Of a DNA stretch of 64,000 nt, positions 1 to 10,800 are shown piece after piece. Origin of the DNA: Nectonema munidae (lineage: Eukaryota > Nematomorpha > Nectonematoida > Nectonematidae); NCBI GenBank assembly GCA_030549495.1, contig JAUIRK010000898.1, forward strand, positions 1,302,001 through 1,366,000, given 5' to 3'. Numbering within the stretch: the stretch's first letter is position 1; every line of letters starts with the position of its first letter. The notes beneath the pieces were generated by a model. That model made no database searches. It was not told the DNA's origin and saw only the letters and a program-made list of their open reading frames with translations. Both the position numbers and the translations under genes were made by a program.

Positions 1-556
1 GGTTGATGCCTGTCTGGCCACGACGAACAGTGAGCCAGTTTGACCTTTGAGGACTATCGTCAAAGAATCGTTAGCCAAGATATAGTCAAAGACAGCGACG
101 ATGAAGTTGAGGAGTCTCACCCACCTACGAAATCATCTATCTGTAATTTTTCAGAGGCCAGCAAATGCATAGGAGATCTTCGCACTTTTGCTATTAGCAA
201 AGGGTATGGAGATATCTTGCGCAGGTGTGAAAACTTGGAGGATGCCATCCTGAAGGAGCAGAAGACAATGTTGGATTTTTTCAAGAACACGTGAAATTCA
301 AATCAAATTGTAATTAAATTCGAATAAATTGTTATTTGTAATAAATTGTTTAAATAATCAATCTACACAATTTATGATTTTTTTCTAGCTAAGGTTTGCT
401 ACAATGCATGTAGGACGCATGCGCATACACTTTTAAAAGTTAATACAGTATGTATGGAAATTCATATTGCTGGCCAAACTGCGTATAGCGGTCACCTGTC
501 TATAGCGGTCGCTTTTTTTGTTTCCCTTGAGTGGTCACTATAGACAGGTTTGAATG
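1..556 (+). mobile_element. pogo/Tigger-like DNA transposon, 3' end
   Basis: The window opens inside a Tc1/mariner-superfamily element of the pogo/Tigger type. A transposase C-terminus ends at 294. The terminal repeat reads inward from 556 on the minus strand, begins CATTCAAACCTGTC, and is followed directly by TA (557-558), the target used by this superfamily. Within 485-550 two GACC-rich blocks, each ending in CTGTCTATAG, face each other and form a subterminal inverted repeat, a layout common in Tigger elements. The 5' part lies outside the window, so completeness cannot be judged. Confidence 0.75.
34..294 (+). CDS. Tigger/CENP-B-like transposase, C-terminal fragment
   Basis: About 85 residues. 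An acidic stretch (DSDDEVEES) is followed by a helical segment with spacing EASKCIGDL, FAISKG, ILRRCENLEDAIL and a terminal FF. This is the usual tail of Tigger/jerky-type transposases: acidic linker, then a short helical tail that ends near a paired FF. The catalytic DDE domain would lie upstream, outside the window. An in-frame stop at 31-33 closes the frame to the left, so the copy is probably broken. The tail at the right window edge ends similarly (ITDFF), so two different Tigger lineages flank the window. Confidence 0.6.
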   Translation, partial: ASLTFEDYRQRIVSQDIVKDSDDEVEESHPPTKSSICNFSEASKCIGDLRTFAISKGYGDILRRCENLEDAILKEQKTMLDFFKNT

Positions 557-1435
557 TAGTTAGTTGCTTTATTTATTTCTGAGGCGAGTGGAAAATGCGA
601 CTGGACAGTGTTGTCAATCCAGATGAAGCGAGTTGAGTGTAAACCACAACTTATCATACTTCTCTTCAAAAAAGGATAGATAATTAATACATGCAAACAT
701 TAACACTTTGGAGTATCGGGGTCAACATATGCCCAAGAGATGAATTTGGTCCCAGGATAGGATTAATGAATGATTTTCGTTCTTCATAATGTCAAAATAT
801 TATCTTTAGAATATAGATTTTCTTTGTATATTTATAATCTGGTTTCCACGTATAACAAATCTGATTAAAATTTTTCTGTTTAGTAGATCATACATACGTG
901 AACAGTTTATTTCATGAATGAACATTGTTAAATCAAAAAACCACTCATAAATTTTGGATTAAAAAAACCCGTCCCAAATTTATCACAAGTTTTAACTATG
1001 CTATCACTCTCTGCTAAGGTGTGAGTTGCATACAATGAAATTTACAAGTTATGCCTGAGATAAAAAAACATTTATATCACATAAAATATATCATATATAT
1101 AAAAAAAATAGCACGTATATTTTCAACGTAAAGTAGATTTATGGAATCAGTCAAGCTCTGATGTATTTTTTTATATTGAGCGCGAAACCAAAATGGTGCT
1201 GAAGTTTTAACAGTCAAGAAATAGAGCTGTACTGCAATAGCATTCGAAAAGGTTTTACTGCACTGCGCAGACCCCTAGTGCATATATCATGTAATATAAG
1301 GTTCTAAGACAATTCCATTTCAAAAGTTTCTCTACAAGCCCTCACTTTGTATATTTTGTCAATTTTTCTAAATGTTGAAGATACATAGTAAAAACTATAC
1401 AGAGGAACAGAATGAAAATTGTTATATAGGGCTAC
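557..1435. other. gene-free AT-rich stretch
   Basis: No coding signal on either strand that I can support. AT-rich single-copy-looking DNA between the Tigger end and the last candidate exon of the THUMPD3-like gene. The conserved final block of THUMPD3 proteins (VN-GG-L) was looked for here on the minus strand and not found. Confidence 0.5.
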
Positions 1436-1543
1436 TTATATTTCGCGATATCTATCGATATAAGTAGTACTTCGAAATAGTTCAAGATTAACTTTCCTGC
1501 TAATGTGCACGTTGGACAACTCATATAAACAAAGACAGCATTG
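1436..1543 (-). CDS. candidate terminal exon of the THUMPD3-like gene
   Basis: On the minus strand a pyrimidine-rich tract ending in ccacag is followed by an open frame of 35 codons and TAA. Its phase (0) matches the donor of the preceding exon. The first part, with CLYELSNVHISRK, aligns loosely with the region after LLTQD in THUMPD3 proteins, where a helix ends in HVWRKV. The expected VN-GG-L block does not follow. A possible donor (AAA|gttaat, exon end 1493) would allow yet another exon further left. Weak call: either a short divergent tail or a chance frame. Confidence 0.3.
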   Translation of the reverse strand, partial: QCCLCLYELSNVHISRKVNLELFRSTTYIDRYREI

Positions 1544-1639
1544 CTGTGGCAAAAGGATTTATTTTATAAAATTGTATTCTAGCATTATTTTTTCGATTAA
1601 TTTAGAAATAATTATACAGAGTAAAAAGAAAATGTTTAC

Positions 1640-1837
1640 TTTACTAATGTTGGTTCTATCTTGAGTAAGTAAAATTGCTCTTCCTGAAGATATTTTGGAT
1701 ACTCTGGACATTTCTTTTAACAAACTAGGATAGAGTAAAAAGTTTTGTCTCTTTGAGCCCATTCTCTTACCAAACGGCATATCAGAGACAAAAACATCCA
1801 CAGAATTAGAGAGCAAAGGCAAACATGTGCAATCCCA
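1640..1837 (-). CDS. THUMPD3: THUMPD3-like methyltransferase exon: motif IV
   Basis: A 66-codon exon bounded by acceptor ttttag (1839-1838) and donor GTAAAC (1639-1638), phase 0 on both sides. It starts WDCTCLPLL and contains SDMPFGKRMGSK, the motif IV loop (D/N-x-P-F-G) that places the target base in tRNA guanine-N2 methyltransferases, then LYPSLLKEMSRV and GRAILLTQD. Human THUMPD3 carries the same order with a near-identical FGKRMGSK run. The exon is intact, with no stop or shift. Confidence 0.92.
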
Positions 1838-4800
1838 CTAAAATGAAAATATATATACAACATAAATTCAAATTTGACTTAACACTTATCTTGCAAACAT
1901 GGGCCTACTACAACCGATCAAACTTTAGAATTTGATTTTTGGATCAATCAGTCGTCCCAAATTCCCGAGACTCTTTAATGCCATATTTTATCTTTCTAGT
2001 TTGTATATATATCCCTACGTTTTTGAAAAAGAAGTCCACTTATAGTATGAAAAATTGTTTAGATACTACGTTATTGATAAGCATAGAGCTAGCAGGTCCG
2101 ATTTCAATGAAAAATCTAATGGCTCAGATAAAAGTAGCGAAAAAAGACGAGAGAATAGCAACGAATAGAAAAAAGCTTGAATTATTCCAAAGATGGAATA
2201 GAATGGGAATCATTTCATTATCCTATAACAAAAAATGTAACGTTGTAAAAGGAATGCTTGGAAGATGAACGTCTCAAAAGATTTATCCGATCAGTTAAAA
2301 TTTTTAAATTGTATTCTGAAGAAATTACGAAGGCAAGAAACTTTAATTGAATGTACAAATGAAAAAATGAGTGAAAGAATATAAACGTATAAATGTAATG
2401 TTTTATGGAGTAACGAGTGGGGTCCTTCAATTTTTAAAGCTGCGTTTTCATTAAATAGCTTCTATCATCTCAATAGATTTTTACGTTTTGACAACTAGGC
2501 GTAAGAAAAGACAAAGATAAATGTGCACCAGAGCGTGACATTTTTGATTTATAACTTACAAAAATACTACACTCCAAGTGAATTTTCACCATTGACGTGC
2601 AGTTAAAATGCCTTTTAGAGGTAGATGTAGTTTTAAACAAGACATGCCTTTAAAACGAGATAAGTATGGCTTAACATTTTTTTGGATAATCATCCTTTGA
2701 AAGGAATACATTTTTTTGTTGATAACAAAGTGAAAACTAATTTATCATACAATATTGTTACAGATTTAGCTAAACAATTTTTCTTTTCAGATAGAAATAT
2801 TACATAATATCTACGCAGACAACTGTTAAAAATGGTTTTTACTTTTTCTTTTGTGCTTTTTTTTCAGCATAAAAAAAATAACAAAGGTGAAATATTTGTA
2901 TTATAGGGTAAATTAATTTTGAAGTGAAAATATCAAGTGTAAAACCTTTTCAGGCACAATAGGACACCAGTGACCATAAAATAAAAATCGTTTTCTTTTA
3001 TTTATAAAAAAACTCTTTGCAAAAGATTAGCAGACGATTAGTTCCCCCAAACGTGCGTTTAAATATTAGCACTTTCAGGCATTCGTTTTCTATCGTCTCT
3101 TTTCTTTCTCAATGAGTTTTTATATAACTTAAACAGAGGATTTTGGGGACAGTGGTGTCCCATTGTGCCTGAAAGGGGTAAACAAAATATTCGAAAAAAT
3201 TTAAAATAAAAAACAATTGGAAAAAATATAACCAAAAGCATAAAAAATGTGATAGTACAAAGTAGATTGAAAAAGATTTTTAAAAACCTTCAACTTAAAA
3301 CCCATCTTAAAATTTCTCTTTTTGAAAAATAAAAAAAAGTTAGCAATTAATTATTTAAAAAAAAATCAGGTTCTTAAATGTTTTTCTTTGAAAATATTGA
3401 ATTAAGAGAAAAGATGTAATGAATTGCGACAAAGGCGTATTAAACTGCATCAACAACTTGATAGAAAAAACTAATTATACATATATAGTACAAAAAACTG
3501 GAAAGCTATATTTTTTTAAAGTATACGATTTTAACTTTATTTTTATATTAGAATAAAAAGCTTTAAAAAAGTTATAAACTCATCTCTATCATATAAAATA
3601 TGAAGCAAAGTTTTATAAATTGCAAAGTGATGAATGCTTTGGGGGAAAACTGTATATTTTATATTTAAAAACGAGTTTTATTAAAAAAAAAAAGCTAATT
3701 CAAATGATCGTCTTACTCAAATTCAACCACCTAACATCTAAAATTAGGAAAATATTAAGTTTTTTATCAATATGCAAATTTTATCAATATATTTTTTTTT
3801 CAATATCCGATTATTAAATGAGAGTTATCTATATTATATTAAAATACAGGTTACTTGGAATAAGTCTGAGAGTAAATAAGATCTGTCACTTAATTGCAAT
3901 TTAGAAAGTATAGCACTGATATTGTCGTAAGATTTAGAGACAGGAATAGAATGATTGTCACCACAAACGAAAAAACTGGATTTATACTCCAGGAAGCCCT
4001 AAACTGTATCATAAGACAATGTGAAAAAAGAGCAAAAAGTACATACTTCAATGGGTATACTCGCTGTCCCACACAACGGATCACAGACAACATCTCCTTC
4101 CTTAATATCAGCTAATCGTAGCATACACGCAGCAATGGTAGAGCGTAATGTTGTTTTACCGAAGTTCACTATATTACGCAGGTGATTACTTCGCTTGTTG
4201 AGAACAAAAGAAATAGATAAACTTTGGTCTCTTATATCAACCACGACTTCTAAATCATGATCCTAATGTAAAAATACAAATGCATCAGTGTGTGCTAATT
4301 CGTAGTTGATAAACTTTCGAAAAAACTGCGTGTCTCTTTTTATTTGCCATTTACTCATTTCCGTAAATTAGACGTAGAACGATTCTAAAATTTTGATGGA
4401 CCCTAATTTTTTAAGGCTTATCATAATGGAGACGTTATCATACTGTGCATATTTAATTGCTTAAACTTGGAAAATATTTAATATTCTGGGTTATTTTGCG
4501 CTATTCCTATATGATTTAACCCTTAAATGACAGTGTCGAACAGAGTTTCTCAAATTGGGAGAAATTTCCACCAAGGGAAAATTACAGGATACCAAGAGGG
4601 AAATGATTACACTCTTCATTAATAATGAAAACCTTTGATGTTGGATAATGTAAAAGAAATAAGTGTCACACTTAACTACGATTGAAACATAAAAAACTTT
4701 TTAGGGCTTCTCACTTTAGAGAAAGATTGAATCTAAAAAACGAGTTGCAGAAATCATCATAATATTTGAGTTCTACGAAAGGAATTAGATCAAGAAAATT

Positions 4801-7800
4801 TTCAAGCAATTGGTAATGCAATTTTAGGGGGGGGGGGGGCGTACACCGGTTCCGCCCCCTTTAAACCCGCCAGTTCTAATGTCTATTGTAGACGAGCGGC
4901 CCAGTGTCAACCAGCGTGGGTTGCTCAAAACGTTACGAGTAAGCAGTTAGTTAGGCAGCATTTGAAATACACATACTATGACACAAAGAAGCAGTCGCAC
5001 ATGTTTATAAATATTATTCATTATTTATATATTTTATATCCTAAATGTCATAGAAAGTATCAAAATAGTTACGGTTCAAATATCTTGTATACGGCTGTAC
5101 ACTAGGGATATAACTTTTTGAACTTTTTTTCAAATTAAAAAGCCTGCAGCCTTATTCGATGAAACTTTTTATTTGGAACATAAAAAAAGTCATTTTTATT
5201 GATTTTAGAGCCATAAAGTTCGCGCGCATTGCTATGTGAAAAATTTATTCTGTGATCAATATTACATTATAGAAATTCAGATTTTTTTTCATTTATCAGC
5301 ATGTAAAACTTTTTTTGTTTTATTTGATTTGATTTAGACCATATTTTGATATCAATTGTGAATTTTGACTTAATTTGTTTTTTTCCATATTTTAACTATT
5401 TTCACATTTTAACACATTTTTAGAGTCAATATATTCTTTTTTTCGTGAATCAAAAAATGAATAATAAAAACTTGCCCAAAATATGCGCTGTAAAAAGAAG
5501 GCGCGAAATTCCTCTGATAACGGCGAGTTTATCTGATTTGTAGAAAATGCCAACAAAAAAAACAAGTTATCGGTCGTTATCTTGAATTGTTTGCAACAGA
5601 AAAAAGTAAACATAAAGATGCTGTTAGAAGAATTGAGTCGTTTCACACCAGCAAGTGTTGTTGAAGGCAAAAAGTTTTGTTGATCTTTATGAAAAGTATA
5701 GAAAGAGAAAGTCAGACAAAATAGAAGAGGAGATGAAGCATCTTTTAGACGTGACTAAAACTAATGGTACATAGATTTCTTCAGAAGATAAAAAAACTCT
5801 ACGATACTCAAATTCAAACAGCCGGCAGAGTTGGATATGGAACCAGAAAAGAAGCTGACATCAAAACGATCCATCCTTCAAATCCAAATTCATTAAAAGC
5901 ACGTCAGCTCCGCAGTCAGTCGATTTGAGTAATGAAATACACGAAAATGATGCCGAGATCTCTGATTGCTTGGATGGTAAAAGTGACGATGACTTTATAC
6001 AAGTGAACGAAAAAACAAAAAGAAAGAATAGCTCAGCCGCATCTGCCGCCAAACTTGTGAGAAAATAGTCTTTATCAACAAAAAAAGCAGCAAAAGTTTG
6101 TGAATCACTCAAGCTGGATGGATCCAACTCAAGTGGGGGTTTGGAGACGAGTGATGAGAGACGCAGAATGTGTCAGACAAAAATTGAAAGATCTTTTGCA
6201 GGTTGAAACATTCTGTCTTCATTTGGACGGAAAAATCATTTCCAAAACAGAGTACCAAGTTGTGTGTCTTCAAAATAGCGATCGAAAAATAAACTTTGCA
6301 ATACTTGCTTGCAAAAATGGCTCTTCCAAAGCAATTTTTGATGAGATTGAATACTTGATGAACGACTTTATTGCTCGGAAGAGTATTCAAATAATAATGA
6401 GTGATTCCACGGCAGTGAATACTGTTAAAGAAAATGGAGTTGTAGTGAAGTTTCAGAAGGCCATGATTGAGAAAGCTTTTCAAAAACCACAGTTTGTTGC
6501 TAGTCAACACCACGTACTAGATCTTGTTTGGAGACATATTATGGACTTTAATTTAGGTGGGTCATCCAGAAGCCCTCAATTGCCCTATGATTTTGTAAAT
6601 GAAGTCGTTAACAATTATGAACTTTTGAAAGCTAATTATGAGTTCGATACTGATTGTTTCTTGTGCGAGAACCATGGTTGGAGGGATGATTTTAGGTTTT
6701 TATTTGATCTTGTCAGGCCTTTAAGTTGTACAAGGAAACAAACAAATGGTCTAAAATAGAGGAGAAATCTGCCACCTCTCCACAATGCTAGGTGGAATTC
6801 CAGAGCTTCTTATGCCTTGATTGCCTTTTTTTGATACCCAACTTAAGAAATCAACTGGAAAAAATTTGTAATTTCGTATCCAAAGACTGGTCTCAGTTTT
6901 GGTTTCATAACCAAATGTATGATGAAACGACATATCAAAGCCTGCGAAACGTGATTCTTGCACAAAACTGCCCGAAAGTCATATCAACATTCGATACATT
7001 TTTTAGTTCTGAAAGTTCCAAAATAAACTAATCAAGAACAAACATCATAGCAGAAAGAGATGTGAAAAAATGTAAGAAACTGTCAACAATTCCCGATCAA
7101 AAAAACATTTAAGCAGCAAGTTTCTTGTTACTAATCATTTTTAATATCTTTTTATAGTTTTTATCTTACTTCTATAAATAAATGATATTTTTGTGGCAAT
7201 ATTTAAACTTTTTTGTTTTATTTTGTTAAGTAAATCATATAATTTTAAGTTTTCAAACATTGCGCGCGAGGTTTTTTGGATTGTTCAATGTAAAATTGGT
7301 ATTTTTGAGCTTTAAACAATATTATTCATTGAAAAATAATACAGGATTAGAAAGTTAGAAAAAGTTATACCCCTACTGTGCACACATCCCTCAGACTGAT
7401 GTATGATTGAAAGCCTTCCCTAGAGGCAAACTGCTCGTTTTCAACTTCTTCATTACTGACAAAGGAATTGAGCAGGAGCTTCTTTTTTACGGACTTAAGA
7501 GATATCAACAAAGGCAGTGTTAAAATGGCAGTAGTTGCGATTTTTTTCAAAAGTCAAAGCGGAGTAGGAGAAAACTGGAAAGGGTTCGCAGCCCCAATTT
7601 TGTTGGCTCACGATCAGGATTAATAATTATTGTGAAGCAGAAGGAATCAGGTGTAAAAAAATCTCGCTATCTCTGCCAGCACATGGATGCTAAAAACACT
7701 TCCCTTTTATTTCAAACACAAGTGCGATGACTTTTAGAAGGAAACATTCTGACCATCGTATTTGAATTGTGGGAAAATTAAAGTTATATTTGAGTTTCAA

Positions 7801-10800
7801 CAAGGTGGACCTATTCTCTCTCTTCAGTTTTTTCACCAAAAAAGGATTTGTAGCACGAATGGATTATCTTACGGTTTTTTTTAGAAAAACTCTGAATAAA
7901 CTCAATAATGAATTACATAGACAACGGAGCAACGTGATTGTACACACTGATGACTGATACCACTTATGTTTTTATGGCAAAGCTCGAACCTAGTCCTCAT
8001 TGTGTTTTTCCAAACGTGACATTTTGAGTCTGGCTTTTCTACTTTCACTTACAATCAAGCCCAAGCCACGAAACCGACTGGAGGTTTAATATGATCTACC
8101 TTACGCGCTTGTTAAAACTAACCCTTATATTGATACACTGGTGCATAAAATGAAACATCCCCCTTTTCACAAATCTTATCTAAAGTCGATGAATAATAAA
8201 AGTTGTTTTAGTTGTTAATAACAGCTCTTTATCGACTTTACTATCTAAATGTATGTTAACCAGTATATTTAAACATTTTTAAAATAAAATAGTGTCCTTT
8301 GACTGCCTTTTCTCTTAGACATGAAGATTGAAATCTGCATGGTTGAACTGGATGCAGGGGGAAATAATAGAAAAAAGTTTGGGAATTACTGGTGTAAAAG
8401 TTTAAAAATCTCCGGAGAGAGAAGTTCTACCATATATTTAACCGAAAATATGGATGGACAAAAGTTGAAACTTGGGACCCAAGTTTCAGATACACAACCT
8501 AAGGGATACGAGTCATTCTATTTTAGGGGTCTATACATTGAATAGAAAGTTTAAATATACAAGAAATAGCTAAAACAATTACCCTAAGTTTTACTTAAAT
8601 TAAACTTCATACTTTCATGCTTGCTTTAAAATTGTATTCGTCATAGATTATAGATCCTAATTCTGCTGCTATTTCAGGAGACTCAAAAGAGTGATTTTCT
8701 CCAGACCTATTGCAAGAACAACGAAACTTGAATTCATCAATATTGGGAGAATTGGAAAAGTGATTCACTTCATCTCCTTAATCAAAAAATATTTATTGAG
8801 AATTTGGTAGAAGCAGTTGAAAATTCAGATTAAGTCCTTTATGCCGCGAAATCTTATGATTGTCTCGAATTTTGAGCAAAGAAGGTTTGATATTCGATTC
8901 ATTGGTTGAAGCCGTACATCTAGATAAAGATACTCACGCCGATTTATTTCAAAAGAGAAATGATATTCGCTCATTTAAATGGTATAAAAGTAAATCAAGT
9001 TCGCTCTAAGATGCTTGTTCAGTTTAGATTAAAAAAAAAAGGGGGAAATAAAGCTCATTTACGTTATGAACGAAGTAAAAGTGTGTGACTTGTTAACCGA
9101 TCGTTTCTAATACCCATATATTGGATAAAATATAATGGGTTATCTTAATTATTGACACGAATTGACACATTTTTCATAAATAAAAAATATGGATAATGAG
9201 AGAAAAAAGCTAAATGCTTAGATCGTCAATGTAAAAATACTTTTTTTTTACCTTTTTAAAAGGATTATTTGAAGCATAATGCCCTAAATTTGTTCTTCGG
9301 CAATGATAAGTAATTTAAAATGCACTCACCAAGTAAAAATGGCAAAGTGACTTTAGAAGTAGTTTCTTTAACTTCATTTTCATTATTTTGGATAGAAGCT
9401 GAGTGTATGTTTCGATTTTGAGAAATAGGATCATAGGGATATTTGACAAGCTTTCTCCATATCTCCAAATACCTTTTAAAATCGATGGTATGAAATGCTT
9501 CTTTCAAATTCGCAAAAACGCTTTCCTTAATATAGGCTGAAGTATTGGAGGGGTAGCTTTCAGCTTTAAAATTGAGCTCACCTTATCATTAGGAAAATCA
9601 AAATTACTTTTGTTATAAATGACGAGTTTAATATAGTCGGCGCATCTCAATTTCATAACCTTAAAAATAAAACAAGTGAAGTATAATATTTCAACGAAAA
9701 ATCAAAATATTTCAGACCAAAATATTGAGTACTGTGTTTACTCAATTCCTTTTGCACACAAAATATATCTCTTTCCGTCATTGAGTTAAATTATCATATT
9801 CAAATATATTAAAGACAAAGATTATTAGGATCTGATCTTCAATCAAAATTATTCAGGGTGAAACTCTCTCTAAAAAATCTTTTAAATTAAAAAAAATTTA
9901 ATTACCTTGAAAGTAAAGACGCTTGAAAGTCCGCCCTCCAAATAATTTAAAGGATGTGCGCCCCTGGTTAAGATGTAGAAATTTTTGCGGATATCCAAAA
10001 AGCATGAAATTAGATTATTCGCATCCATCTTACTTGCAGGATTTTTATAAAAACACAGTATTACACACAAGAGCCAAGTCGGTGGATTGCGTTATATACA
10101 TTTCACAATAATAGCCGAAATTGATAGCGTGCCTCTTAGCCAATAGTATACGCCATAATACGTTACTCTTTGCTTATTATATAAATTGGTTTTTTTGACG
10201 TAACTATCAATTCTAATAACAAATCCTTTTTGATCCAACTCCATAATTATCACCTTTTACTCTACTAATTGAAGATTAAAATTATAAATTTATATTTTTT
10301 TGTTTTCACTAATTGTCTTTTTTATTTCTACTCATCATAATCAATGATTAGCAATTTACAGATTGAAGCTACATTAAAAATAGCATAAGGACGAATAAAA
10401 TTTCTCCTCTCAAAATATACTAGTAAAAGGGATGTGTGGAATGCTTTACAAGAAAAATGTTAAACATTTTTAATCTAAATGTAACATTTAGAAATAATAT
10501 TTAACTAAAACTACAAACTATTTTACATTATAATTAGGTAGTGTTAATTTGTTAGACTCTAAAATAGCTAGAGACACTTGTAAAAGAATAACGAATCATT
10601 ATGATTTGGTTTATTTTTACAATATTATTGATGTTTCTTTCCTAAGCACTCCATGCTTAAAGCATTTGGTACTTTTCTGGGTAATGTTGCACTATCCGTG
10701 CATCGATAAACGTCTTTCCTATGCAATTGACTTTTTATCGATGCACGGATAGTGCAACATTACCCTTTTCTGTTATCCCCCCCCCCCCCCCCTCTAAAAA

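Noticed and set aside
6109-6513. 134-codon minus-strand frame
   Set aside because: Lies antisense to the clearly homologous hAT-like transposase frame and has no family features of its own.
8321-8545. 74-codon plus-strand frame with protein-like composition
   Set aside because: No motif, no splice-site support and no neighbouring coding blocks; it lies in an intron of a gene on the other strand.
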